From positions 3,720,001 through 3,784,000 of the forward strand of contig NZ_CP024633.1 of the NCBI RefSeq assembly GCF_004924335.1: 64,000 bases of DNA, read 5' to 3'. Within the stretch, counting starts at the first letter, position 1. Every line of letters starts with the position of its first letter. The stretch is from Mycobacteroides salmoniphilum (GTDB taxonomy: Bacteria > Actinomycetota > Actinomycetes > Mycobacteriales > Mycobacteriaceae). A program made the position numbers and the translations under genes. This document shows positions 23,307 through 31,187 of this stretch, piece after piece. The notes beneath the pieces are model-generated. The model searched no databases and was not told the origin of the DNA. It saw nothing but the letters and a program-made list of their open reading frames with translations.

Positions 23307-24377
23307 CTACTGGTCAAAGACGATATCGACGCTGTCGGTGACCGGAACGGCCTGGCAGGCCAGGGTCAGGCCCATGGCGAGGTCGGCGTCGACCAGGGTG
23401 TCGTTACGGAGCATCCGCACCTCGCCGCGGCGCACCGTGCAGGCACAGGCGCTGCAGGCGCCTTCGCGGCATGAGTACGGCGCGTCGATCCCCCGGGCGA
23501 GCAGCACGTCGAGTAGCGGAGTGTCCCTGGGCCACTCGACGGTGATCTGTGTGCCGTCAAGTTCCACGTTCGCCTCCGCGGCGTCCCCGTCACCGGCCCT
23601 CGGGACCACAATGTCGGCAAATGGGTCGCCGGTCAGCGACTGGTAGAGCTCGACATGAATGTGATGGGCGGGCATCCCGACGGCCGACAATGCGGCACGA
23701 GCGCCGTCCATGAAGGGCGCCGGGCCACAGATGTACGTGCTGTACCGCCGATAGGCGGCAAACAGCTCGGCCATGGCTTCGCCGGTGGGCAGTCCACGTT
23801 CGGCTTCGAGCCAGTGCACCACCCGCAGCCGATCCGGGAATTCCACCATGATCTCTTCGATCTCGGCGCCGAAGATGACGCTCCGCTCATCCCTGTTCGC
23901 GTAGAAGAGGTAGACCGTTCCGGCGCCGCCGAGCAGAACCGACTTGGCTATGGACAGCATGGGGGTGATGCCGCTGCCCGCCGCGATGAGTAAGAAGTCA
24001 CCGTCCAGTGAACGCGGCACGAAGACCCCGGAGGGGGTGAGCACGGTGATGCGGTCCCCGACAACGACGTTGTCGCACAGCCAGTTCGACGCATACCCGC
24101 CGTCTGTGCGTTTGACGGTGACGACGAGGTCGTCATCGAGATGGGGCGAGCTGGACAGCGAATAGCAGCGGGCCACCGAGCCCGTCTGCTCACTGGGGAT
24201 TTTCAGCGTGAGGAACTGGCCCGGGCGGTAGCGGAAAGCAGACGCAAGCGCGTCCGGCACTTCGAACACCAGGGAGACCGCATCGCCTGTTTCCCTGATG
24301 ATTTCGACGACCTCCAGCGAGTGAACGTGGGGGTTTCCGGTCACTGTGCGCGTATCGGGCGCGACGGTGTCTGTCAT
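23307..24377 (-). CDS. oxidoreductase with FAD/NAD and C-terminal 2Fe-2S ferredoxin domain
   Basis: A 356-residue class IA-type reductase: FAD domain with RYRPGQFLTLKI and CYSLSSSP, NAD domain with GSGITPMLSI and YANRDERSVIF, and a plant-type ferredoxin domain at the C-terminus with CREGACSACAC plus a distal Cys (LACQA). The architecture matches KshB/HmpF and phenylacetate hydroxylase reductases, which pass electrons from NAD(P)H to an oxygenase. It is the last gene of the minus-strand oxidative cluster (AurF-like pair, FMO, SDR) and could reduce the diiron protein. It starts 10 nt after the SDR stop. Confidence 0.93.
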   Translation of the reverse strand: MTDTVAPDTRTVTGNPHVHSLEVVEIIRETGDAVSLVFEVPDALASAFRYRPGQFLTLKIPSEQTGSVARCYSLSSSPHLDDDLVVTVKRTDGGYASNWLCDNVVVGDRITVLTPSGVFVPRSLDGDFLLIAAGSGITPMLSIAKSVLLGGAGTVYLFYANRDERSVIFGAEIEEIMVEFPDRLRVVHWLEAERGLPTGEAMAELFAAYRRYSTYICGPAPFMDGARAALSAVGMPAHHIHVELYQSLTGDPFADIVVPRAGDGDAAEANVELDGTQITVEWPRDTPLLDVLLARGIDAPYSCREGACSACACTVRRGEVRMLRNDTLVDADLAMGLTLACQAVPVTDSVDIVFDQ

Positions 24378-24387
24378 CGACGGCCGC

Positions 24388-25251
24388 CTACAGTTCGATA
24401 CCGAAGCGGCTCGCGACCTTCTTGCCGATTCCGTACTTGCCGATTCCGTAGAAGGGCGCCATCAGGTCCCCGTAGCGCGGTCCGATGATGCGCGGTATTG
24501 CGTCGAACACCCGGGCATCGGGACCGATCAGCACACGGGGCCGATTCTTCTCGACTCCCCGCAGAATGATCCGAGCCGCCGAATCCGGCCGGGTGATCGC
24601 TGCGAGCTGGAAACCCTTTCGGACGGTCTCCCGGTCTACGCCTTCCGGAATGCCGCGCGCGCTTGAGGCGATGTTGGTCTTGATCCCGCCGGGGTGCACA
24701 CAGGTGACGCCGACGGGATACTTTGCCGCCCGGATCTCCTGCCGCAGCGCCTCGGTGAAGCCACGGACAGCGAATTTCGCTGCGTTGTAGGCACTCTGCG
24801 AGGGTATGCCCATAAATCCGAACACCGATGACACGTTGACGATGTGGCCGTCACCCGATTCGATGAGGTGCGGCAGGAACGCCTTGGTGCCGTGCGCGAC
24901 ACCCCAGAAGTTGATGTTCATCAACCAGTCGAAGTCATCCCATTCCATGTCCGTGACATCGGCCGAAAGCGCCACCCCGGCGTTGTTGAACACCAGATTG
25001 ACCTGACCGAACTCGTTCTTGACGTCGGCGGCGTGGGCATACACGGCAGCCCGGTCGGCAACGTCGAGTTCGAATGGGATGGCGGTCGCACCCGCCTTCT
25101 CGCAGCGCCCGGCGGTATCGGCCACCCCGGCGGTGTCGATGTCCGAGAGCGCCAGCCGCGCACCACGCTGCGCCAGTGCCAAGGCCAGGCTGCGGCCGAT
25201 ACCCGAACCGGCACCGGTGATTACGGCGACCTTGTTATCGAAGTCTTTCAT
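24388..25251 (-). CDS. short-chain dehydrogenase/reductase
   Basis: A 287-residue classical SDR with TGAGSGIGRSLALALAQRG (NAD(P) binding, residues 10-28), NNAGVALSADV, the catalytic serine in VNVSSVFGFMGI and SAYNAAKFAV (YxxxK). The C-terminal extension (about 40 residues, GIGKYGIGKK) is longer than in minimal SDRs and resembles the SadH-type mycobacterial enzymes found beside flavin monooxygenases. The start MKDFDN at 25251 follows the FMO stop by 29 nt; the open frame to 25743 is antisense noise. It probably oxidises or reduces an alcohol/ketone in the same pathway as the FMO. Confidence 0.93.
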   Translation of the reverse strand: MKDFDNKVAVITGAGSGIGRSLALALAQRGARLALSDIDTAGVADTAGRCEKAGATAIPFELDVADRAAVYAHAADVKNEFGQVNLVFNNAGVALSADVTDMEWDDFDWLMNINFWGVAHGTKAFLPHLIESGDGHIVNVSSVFGFMGIPSQSAYNAAKFAVRGFTEALRQEIRAAKYPVGVTCVHPGGIKTNIASSARGIPEGVDRETVRKGFQLAAITRPDSAARIILRGVEKNRPRVLIGPDARVFDAIPRIIGPRYGDLMAPFYGIGKYGIGKKVASRFGIEL

Positions 25252-25280
25252 CGTTTTCTCGCTTCTGTTGGGCGGGTGGC

Positions 25281-26885
25281 CTAGTTCGCGGCCATACTCG
25301 GCGAGGTCTGCCGAGGGCCGTCCGCGAGCGGGACGGTCTTGCGTACGGCCGGACGCACCGCACCCTCGAACTCGTACTCGGTGGGGTCCACTTTTCTTGT
25401 CTGCGACCAGTATTCGAAGGTGAATCCCGACCACAGCGTCCGATTCTTGCCATGCTCGTCCAAGTACCAGCTCTGGCAGCCACCGTTGTTCCAGACCGAG
25501 CCCTGCAGCTTGCGCTGCACTTCGGCGTTGAACCGGTCCTGGGCTTCGCGGGTGGGCACGATCGCCTGGGCATAGGCCGCATCGATGTGTTTGATCGCCT
25601 CGGTGACGTAGTGGATCTGCGACTCGATCATGAACACGATCGAGTTGTGACCCAACCCGGTGTTGGGACCCAAGAGGAAGAAGAGGTTGGGCATACCGGC
25701 GATGGTGATTCCGCGGTGGGCGGTGACGCCCTCCCGTGACCAACGATCGCCGAGGTCCTCCCCGTTCTGCCCCTTCAGATCCAGGTACTTGTACGAGTCG
25801 GTGACGTGAAAGCCGGTGCCGAAGATGATCGCGTCGACTTTGCGCTCAATCCCGTCGCTGGTGACGATGCCGTCGGCAGTCACCCGCGTGATGGACTCGG
25901 TGACCAGTTCCGTCTTCGCGTTCTCGATGGCCTTGTAGTACGTCGCCGACCCCAGGAGCCGCTTGCATCCGGCGCGGTAATCGGGAGTCACCTTGCGGCG
26001 CACTTCCGGATCCGAGATCTGGCTCTTGATGTACGCACGGCCCAGCAGCTCAACACCTTTGAGTAAGGCGGGGCGCCGGTTCATCGCGTACGCGCCGGCC
26101 TCTGCGCCGAAGTACATGCCACTGCGGAACAGCGCACGCAAACCCGGGATGTTCGCAAACGCACGCTTGGCCACCGAACCGAACTCGACATTGGAGCGTG
26201 GCAATACCCACGGCGCGGTGCGCTGGAACAGCTTCAGTTCGCTAACCTGGCCGACGATCTCAGGGACGAACTGAATAGCACTGGCGCCCGTACCGATGAC
26301 GGCAACCTTCTTGCCGGCCAGGCCGAAATCGTGGTTCCACTGCGCGGAATGAAAGACCGGCCCCTCGAAGCCATCCAGACCCTCGATCTCCGGGATGCTC
26401 GGGATGTGCAGGGCACCGACCCCCGAGATGAGGAACTGGCAGATGTATTCCTGCCCGCTCTCGGTGAACACATGCCAGCGGTACTCGCTGTCATCCCAAT
26501 ACCCGCGGGTGACGCGCGTATTGAAAGTGACGTGCCGGTACAGACCATATTTGGCGGCGACTTCCTTGAGGTAGTCGAAGATCTCGGGCTGCCGGGAGAA
26601 GAGCTGTTCCCAGTTCGAGCGCGGCTCGAAGGAGAACGAATACAGGTGGGTGGGCACATCGCACGCCGCACCGGGATAGGTGTTGTCGCGCCAGGTGCCG
26701 CCCATTTCACCGGCCTTTTCCAGGATGAGGAAGGGCACCCCCATCTTCTGCAGCGCGATCGCCGCGCCGATACCCGAAAAGCCGGTGCCGACAATCAGCG
26801 CACGAACACGGATGGGCTCCGACGGGCCGCTGTCGACCACACTGTCTGGCTGCCGCTCTTCGGACGGTGTATCGGTAACAGTCAT
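25281..26885 (-). CDS. flavin-binding monooxygenase (Baeyer-Villiger type)
   Basis: A 534-residue FMO/BVMO. The first Rossmann motif GTGFSGIGAAIAL is near residue 33, and the BVMO fingerprint FxGxxxHxxxW is present as FEGPVFHSAQW. The second Rossmann motif is VIGTGASAIQFVPEI, and the C-terminal FLLGPNTGLGHNS is family-typical. Such enzymes (EthA, MymA relatives) convert ketones to esters or oxidise N/S using NADPH, FAD and O2. The ATG at 26885 is chosen over 26927. It lies between the SDR and the intact AurF-like gene. Confidence 0.93.
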   Translation of the reverse strand: MTVTDTPSEERQPDSVVDSGPSEPIRVRALIVGTGFSGIGAAIALQKMGVPFLILEKAGEMGGTWRDNTYPGAACDVPTHLYSFSFEPRSNWEQLFSRQPEIFDYLKEVAAKYGLYRHVTFNTRVTRGYWDDSEYRWHVFTESGQEYICQFLISGVGALHIPSIPEIEGLDGFEGPVFHSAQWNHDFGLAGKKVAVIGTGASAIQFVPEIVGQVSELKLFQRTAPWVLPRSNVEFGSVAKRAFANIPGLRALFRSGMYFGAEAGAYAMNRRPALLKGVELLGRAYIKSQISDPEVRRKVTPDYRAGCKRLLGSATYYKAIENAKTELVTESITRVTADGIVTSDGIERKVDAIIFGTGFHVTDSYKYLDLKGQNGEDLGDRWSREGVTAHRGITIAGMPNLFFLLGPNTGLGHNSIVFMIESQIHYVTEAIKHIDAAYAQAIVPTREAQDRFNAEVQRKLQGSVWNNGGCQSWYLDEHGKNRTLWSGFTFEYWSQTRKVDPTEYEFEGAVRPAVRKTVPLADGPRQTSPSMAAN

Positions 26886-26976
26886 GTGGCGCAATCGCTT
26901 TCTCTTTCGAAGGTGGACCCTGGACACGGCAGAACTGGCTCATTGCCACCGGCAACGAGCCAGTTCCTTGCGGCGC

Positions 26977-27960
26977 TTACCGCGCCTTGATCTCGGCCAG
27001 GATGTCGTCCGGCATCGCCCGCGACATCCGCAACAGTCGGCCGGTGAATTTGCCGTCCAGAAAACCGATCTCGTGCATGAAGCGCATCAGCGGCTCCGAT
27101 ACCCACGTCGCATTCTCGCGATAGTTCGGCGAGGTGAGGAACGTGAACATACCGCGCAGGGGATGAATACCCACCAACCGGTAAGCCTTGGGGTTGAAGA
27201 GCACTGGGTAGATGCCGATCACCGAGAGGGCGAAGACTGCTCGGTGGAACGCATTGGAGACCGGTCCCCGCTCGGCGATCTGCCGTACCAGTTCCTCACG
27301 CGCATAAGTGATATGCCGCGCTTCTTCCAGCACGTGAATCTTCATGAGCTGACGAGCATGCGGCTGCACCGTCTCATCCATCATCGTTTCCCGTTGCGCC
27401 CGGTCCAGCACCTCCTCGACCAGCAGCAGGGTGCCAAGCCCTGAGGGGCCCAGCGGCACCAAACCGAGGAGCCGGATGACGCGCGTCGCAAACTTGGGAT
27501 AGGTGTACGGCTCGATGCCGAGCTTGTTCACCAGGCGGCCAAACATGGTGGAGTGCCGCGCTTCCTCGCTGATCTCGGTCAACGCGTAACGGCCGTGATC
27601 GGTCGCTCCGCCATTCTGCTCGACGACCTGCCGCCACAGCATGGCGCTGAGACCGGTCTCGACGTAGATGCCGAAACTCAACACGGAGCCGAGCTCATGG
27701 CGCGTGAGTTCGATGCGCTGATCCTGAGTCAGCTTGTCCCACAGCTTGGTGCCGTACAGCGACGTCCGGCGCGGCGTGGCCCAGTACAAACCGGGCACCA
27801 CCGGGGCGTCCCAGTCGATGTCAACCTCGCCGTCGTAGGCACGCTCCGCTGCCGAGCGCAGCAGTCGTTGCGCCGTCTTTTGCCGGTCGCCCACGGTCTT
27901 ACCCCGTACCGACGAGGCTCCCGCCTCGTGTAGGGCCGTCGGTTGGTCGATGGTCGTCAT
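26977..27960 (-). CDS. AurF-like diiron oxygenase, ligands intact
   Basis: A 327-residue member of the AurF (p-aminobenzoate N-oxygenase) ferritin-like family. The ligand segments are visible: a glutamate in the FGIYVETGLS helix, EEARH in EISEEARHSTM, a glutamate in LLVEEVLDRAQ, and H-x3-E-x2-H in KIHVLEEARHITY. All seven expected iron ligands therefore appear present. The likely activity is O2-dependent oxidation, possibly of an amine or an unactivated carbon. It is paired with a paralogue upstream (28052-29035) and with the FMO, SDR and ferredoxin reductase downstream. Direct repeats lie in its own promoter gap. Confidence 0.88.
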   Translation of the reverse strand: MTTIDQPTALHEAGASSVRGKTVGDRQKTAQRLLRSAAERAYDGEVDIDWDAPVVPGLYWATPRRTSLYGTKLWDKLTQDQRIELTRHELGSVLSFGIYVETGLSAMLWRQVVEQNGGATDHGRYALTEISEEARHSTMFGRLVNKLGIEPYTYPKFATRVIRLLGLVPLGPSGLGTLLLVEEVLDRAQRETMMDETVQPHARQLMKIHVLEEARHITYAREELVRQIAERGPVSNAFHRAVFALSVIGIYPVLFNPKAYRLVGIHPLRGMFTFLTSPNYRENATWVSEPLMRFMHEIGFLDGKFTGRLLRMSRAMPDDILAEIKAR

Positions 27961-27985
27961 TGATCCCGCCCTCCAAGTTTATGCA

Positions 27986-28012
27986 TTACTTTCAGTACCC
28001 GTTACTTTCAGT
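27986..28012. promoter_or_regulatory. direct repeat in the AurF-like promoter
   Basis: Two identical 11-mers TTACTTTCAGT (27986-27996 and 28002-28012) start 16 nt apart in the 91-nt gap between the two AurF-like genes, 26-52 nt upstream of the intact gene's ATG. They look like a tandem regulator site. Confidence 0.45.
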
Positions 28013-28051
28013 TTCGTGCTCGCGCTGCCGTTTGTCAATCCCTCGGCGAGG

Positions 28052-29035
28052 TCACAGGAGCCCGCGACCTCTGAGAATCGCCCGCGCGGCACTGGTTCTG
28101 AACATCCCCGCGTCCTGGGCGACGTCGAAATATCGCCGCAGCAACACCCCGTTCCGGTGGTGGGCATTCTCGCTCTGTGCGGCGGCCCTGCGGCCGGCCC
28201 GCTCGGTCAACCCCACGCTGCGGTACACCGGCGCACGCACGATCAACGACGTCGCCAACACCGTCAGCAGCGCAAGCGACGTGTCTGCCCACGCCGCCGG
28301 GAGATATCTGCGGGTGTCCACGGCGCGGTAGAGCTCGTCCTCGGCGAACTCAAGCTGGCGACGGCTGACCAGAACACAGATCTTCGCGACCTGCCGGACC
28401 ACGGGCTGGGCCTGTTCGTCAGCCTCGAGCTCGTGCATCAGCTGATGGATCAGCTTGTGCAGCAGGAGGATGAAACCGCGGCCGAGTGGTCCGTGCGGAA
28501 TGAGCGGCACCAAGAACCGCTGAAGGCGCTGCACCGCCATCGGGGCGGGCTGGAGCTCCAGCCCCGTCTTGTTGATCAGCCGGCCGACCATGGTGGCGTT
28601 ACGGCTGATGTCGCGGACGCTGGCGAGGAGGAAACGGGTGTAATCGTCGGTCAGGGTGTTGCCTTCGATAACGTCGCGGAACATCAGCGACGCCAGCGCG
28701 CCCTGGGCATCCATGACGAAGCTCAGCAGGCTGACCAGCTCCTGGCGCGCTAATTCACCGCGCTGCTCAGCTGACAGCGCATCCCACTGCGGGGTGCCGT
28801 AGAGCGATACCCGCCGGGCAGCCAGCCAATGCATTCCCGAATCCAGGGGTGCATCCCAGTCAATATCCAGCTCGGGGTCGTAGCTGAGCTCCGTTGCCTC
28901 GAAGAGCAGTCGCCGGGCCGTCTTGAGCCGATCACCAACCCGGCGCCGGCGCGTAGGAATCCCGCCGTCGACCGTGGTGGCCGGACTGAAGTCGTAGTCG
29001 GTGTAGTTGATGTCTTTGTAACTGCTGGACGTCAC
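28052..29035 (-). CDS. AurF-like paralogue with degenerate metal site
   Basis: A 327-residue protein that aligns end to end with the downstream AurF-like protein (shared DIDWDAP, SLYGT, MVGRLINKTGLE and similar blocks). Every iron-ligand position is changed: the EEARHSTM block reads DISRNATM, the KIHVLEEARH block reads KICVLVSRRQ, the helix glutamate in YVETG becomes DAQGA, and the LLVEEV glutamates become LLHKL. It should not bind a diiron centre. It may be a structural or regulatory partner of the active copy, or a paralogue with another function. It is the first gene of the minus-strand oxidative cluster. Confidence 0.82.
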   Translation of the reverse strand: MTSSSYKDINYTDYDFSPATTVDGGIPTRRRRVGDRLKTARRLLFEATELSYDPELDIDWDAPLDSGMHWLAARRVSLYGTPQWDALSAEQRGELARQELVSLLSFVMDAQGALASLMFRDVIEGNTLTDDYTRFLLASVRDISRNATMVGRLINKTGLELQPAPMAVQRLQRFLVPLIPHGPLGRGFILLLHKLIHQLMHELEADEQAQPVVRQVAKICVLVSRRQLEFAEDELYRAVDTRRYLPAAWADTSLALLTVLATSLIVRAPVYRSVGLTERAGRRAAAQSENAHHRNGVLLRRYFDVAQDAGMFRTSAARAILRGRGLL

Positions 29036-29171
29036 GTCATCGCCTTCTGGTCAGCCAAGATTTGAATATCCGTATCCAAAAGTATGGGGTACTCTTTGTT
29101 ACGCATATGTCAGCGAGTTTGTCGGGACGGCGTCCCGATTGTCAAGAGGCAACCCAGCCGGACGGAGAATC

Positions 29172-29537
29172 ATGAGCCTTCCCCGACACGACGACACCAA
29201 CAGCGTCTTCACGCACAGCCCGCACGACGATTCGGACTACATCGGCGAGGCGACGGTGACCGTTCGTGGTGTCGACATCCCGGTCGAGCTGGAGCTCAAG
29301 GGGTACAGCGAGCCGATCGACGGCATTTTCCGCTGGATCGGCCGCATTAGGCCAAACGAACAGCTGACCGCCATCGTCGGTGACGAGGCACGGGTGAAAG
29401 CCACGATTCGCACCTCCCACAGTGCCCGGGATGCCTTCATCGGCGACCCGGACCCATGGAATCGGTACCGAGTGATCGGGAAGAGCACTCCCCCGTTCCA
29501 CGTCGCTACCGATCTCACGGAAGTCGAAGCAGAATAA
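29172..29537 (+). CDS. DUF4873-type protein
   Basis: A 121-residue, signal-less, beta-rich protein beginning MSLPRHDD, with blocks GEATVTVRGVDIPVELELKG and DGIFRWIGRI that I associate with DUF4873. In actinobacteria that domain is found alone or attached to flavin monooxygenases. It is divergent from the oxidative cluster that contains an FMO, with 136 nt between starts, which fits an accessory role. GGAG precedes the ATG at 29172; an in-frame upstream ATG at 29139 is less likely. Confidence 0.7.
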   Translation: MSLPRHDDTNSVFTHSPHDDSDYIGEATVTVRGVDIPVELELKGYSEPIDGIFRWIGRIRPNEQLTAIVGDEARVKATIRTSHSARDAFIGDPDPWNRYRVIGKSTPPFHVATDLTEVEAE

Positions 29538-29549
29538 GGACTTTCGCCC

Positions 29550-30110
29550 TCAATGCCGCCGAGCACGGAGGAGCGAAATCAGTTCATGCTCGACATCGCG
29601 CAACGGTTGCACCGAGTGCGCGGCCTGCGCCTGCAGTAGCGCTCCCTCGATCGCACTGACCGCCAGCGAGGCGAGAGTCTCGACGCCGTCGGTCACCCCC
29701 GAGTCCCGGAAGGATTCCACCAGCCGAGCGCGCATCCCGACGAAGGCGTCGTTGGCCGCCGCACGGATTTGCGCCTCCCCCGGACCGGCGAGCGCGGCTG
29801 CGGCATGCGGGCAGCCGGTGTCGAAATCATGAGTCTCGAGCTGATTGACCCACCACGCGATGAACCTGGTGATCAGGTATTCGGCGTCTCCGCGGGCCCG
29901 CAGCGCGTCGAGGAATCCGTTGGCGAGCTCCGCCGCCGCCAACTCGGCCGCGGCAAGGAGTTCCGCCTTACCCTCCGGGAAGTGCTGATAGATGGAGTTG
30001 CGCGCGGTGCCGCTGCGTTTGAGCAGGTCAGCAAGGCCCGTGGCGTGCACCCCGCGTTCGCGCATCATGACGATCGCGTTGTCGATCAGACGCTGCCGTG
30101 GACCCGGTGT
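29550..30110 (-). CDS. TetR-family repressor (LmrA/YxaF type)
   Basis: A 186-residue TetR regulator with N-terminal HTH (VHATGLADLLKRSGTARNSI, then YQHFPEGKAELL) and a helical ligand domain with DTGCPHAAAAL, a signature of the LmrA/YxaF branch. The start is taken as GTG 30110, with GGAGG six bases upstream; the longer frame to 30176 would translate through two operator-like palindromes. It is divergent from the thioesterase gene at 30200, the usual position of a TetR target. Confidence 0.88.
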   Translation of the reverse strand, partial: TPGPRQRLIDNAIVMMRERGVHATGLADLLKRSGTARNSIYQHFPEGKAELLAAAELAAAELANGFLDALRARGDAEYLITRFIAWWVNQLETHDFDTGCPHAAAALAGPGEAQIRAAANDAFVGMRARLVESFRDSGVTDGVETLASLAVSAIEGALLQAQAAHSVQPLRDVEHELISLLRARRH

Positions 30111-30132
30111 CACCTCGGCCTCCTCATTCGAT

Positions 30133-30185
30133 ATGGACCAGTCGGTCCATGCCCTGCTACCGTCGACATGGACCAATCAGTCTAC
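30133..30185. promoter_or_regulatory. paired TetR operators between tetR and the thioesterase gene
   Basis: A perfect inverted repeat ATGGACC-AGTC-GGTCCAT (30133-30150) and a second, imperfect copy ATGGACC-AATC-AGTCTAC (30168-30185) lie between the divergent starts (GTG 30110 and ATG 30200). The GGACC-N4-GGTCC type of site is what LmrA/YxaF-like TetR repressors bind (consensus close to TAGACCRGTC). Confidence 0.7.
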
Positions 30186-30199
30186 GCGAAAGGGTGGTC

Positions 30200-30640
30200 A
30201 TGACCACGGAAATCGAGAATCTGACCGGGCTCGAGCTGCTGCGCAGCATGGGAGGGACGTCCGACGGGATGCCGCCCATCGGACGTCTACTCGGGATGCA
30301 GATGGAGGAGATCGAATTCGGCTCGGTCTCCTTCAGCGTGGTGACCCGCCCCGAGTTCGCCAATCCGCTCGGCACCCTGCACGGCGGGATCTGTGCGACG
30401 CTGCTCGACTCTGTGTTGGGCTGCGCCGTGCACTCCACGCTCGAGCCCGGAATCGGCTACGGGACACTCGAACTCAAGGTCAACTATGTCCGGACTGTGG
30501 CCACAGATGGTGAGCGGCTGATCGCGACGGGCAACGTCCTGCATCCCGGCCGCCGGGTGGCGACGGCTGAGGGCAAGGTGGTCGACTCCCAGGGCAGGCT
30601 GGTGGCGCATGGCACTACCACGGTCATGGTGTACCGCTGA
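30200..30640 (+). CDS. PaaI-type hotdog thioesterase
   Basis: A 146-residue hotdog-fold protein of the PaaI/HGG family: NPLGTLHGGICATLLDSVLG carries the HGG motif and the catalytic acidic residue, followed by the strand TLELKVNYVRTV and HPGRRVATAEGKVVD. Such enzymes hydrolyse acyl- or aryl-CoA thioesters. The start is ATG 30200; upstream frames run across the operators. It is followed by the DinB-type gene with a TGATG overlap, so these two form a TetR-controlled operon. Confidence 0.9.
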   Translation: MTTEIENLTGLELLRSMGGTSDGMPPIGRLLGMQMEEIEFGSVSFSVVTRPEFANPLGTLHGGICATLLDSVLGCAVHSTLEPGIGYGTLELKVNYVRTVATDGERLIATGNVLHPGRRVATAEGKVVDSQGRLVAHGTTTVMVYR

Positions 30641-31173
30641 TGAGCACGAGCGAAGACTTCCTGCGAGCCTCGGCAGCCATCGAGGCAATGATCGCATCCG
30701 TGCGTTCAGACCAGTGGGATGCCCCGACGCCCTGTACCGAGTGGAATCTGCGCCAGTTGGTGAACCACCTCGTCGAGGTGAACTACTCGCTGGCCGCGCG
30801 TTTCGGCGGGCTCAGCGGCGGCACTGGCGATGATCCCGTGACGGCATACCAGCAGTCGGCGCAGGCGTTGAGTGACGCGCTGGCGCTTCCGGGTGTGCTC
30901 GAGCAGACCTACCCCGGCCCGTTCGCCCACACGACCGGCGACAAGCAGCTACAGGTCCGCATGGCCGATCTGTTGACCCACGGCTGGGACCTGGCGCAGT
31001 CCAGCGGTGTTCCCGCGAATCTGCCCGCCGACCTCGTCGAGAACGCAGTGGGCTTCGTCGAGAAACGTGCCGAGGCATTCGCGCGGTCCGGAAAGTTCGG
31101 TCCCCCACAGCCCGTCGCCGCGACCGCGCCGGTACTCGAGAGGCTGGCCGCGCTCTGTGGGCGGCCCGTCTAG
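30640..31173 (+). CDS. TIGR03086-type DinB / mycothiol-dependent metal-binding protein
   Basis: A 177-residue four-helix DinB-fold protein of the actinobacterial TIGR03086 family: the N-terminal WDAPTPCTEWNLRQLVNHL carries the first metal histidine, and RMADLLTHGWDLAQSSG the last. The family is related to mycothiol-dependent maleylpyruvate isomerase and may act in thiol transfer or detoxification. It shares its first base with the thioesterase stop codon and is probably co-regulated by the divergent TetR. Confidence 0.85.
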   Translation: MSTSEDFLRASAAIEAMIASVRSDQWDAPTPCTEWNLRQLVNHLVEVNYSLAARFGGLSGGTGDDPVTAYQQSAQALSDALALPGVLEQTYPGPFAHTTGDKQLQVRMADLLTHGWDLAQSSGVPANLPADLVENAVGFVEKRAEAFARSGKFGPPQPVAATAPVLERLAALCGRPV

Positions 31174-31187
31174 CAGTGTCGCCGAGG

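Noticed and set aside
28052..29035. Second AurF-like gene as a decaying pseudogene
   Set aside because: The frame is intact at the same length as its neighbour and conserved blocks remain; ligand loss without frame decay fits a retained pseudoenzyme better.
29070..29086. AAGTA-TGGGG-TACTC as a seventh copy of the palindrome
   Set aside because: The spacer is five instead of six bases and the first arm has a mismatch; it lies far from the 5-16 kb block, so it was not counted.
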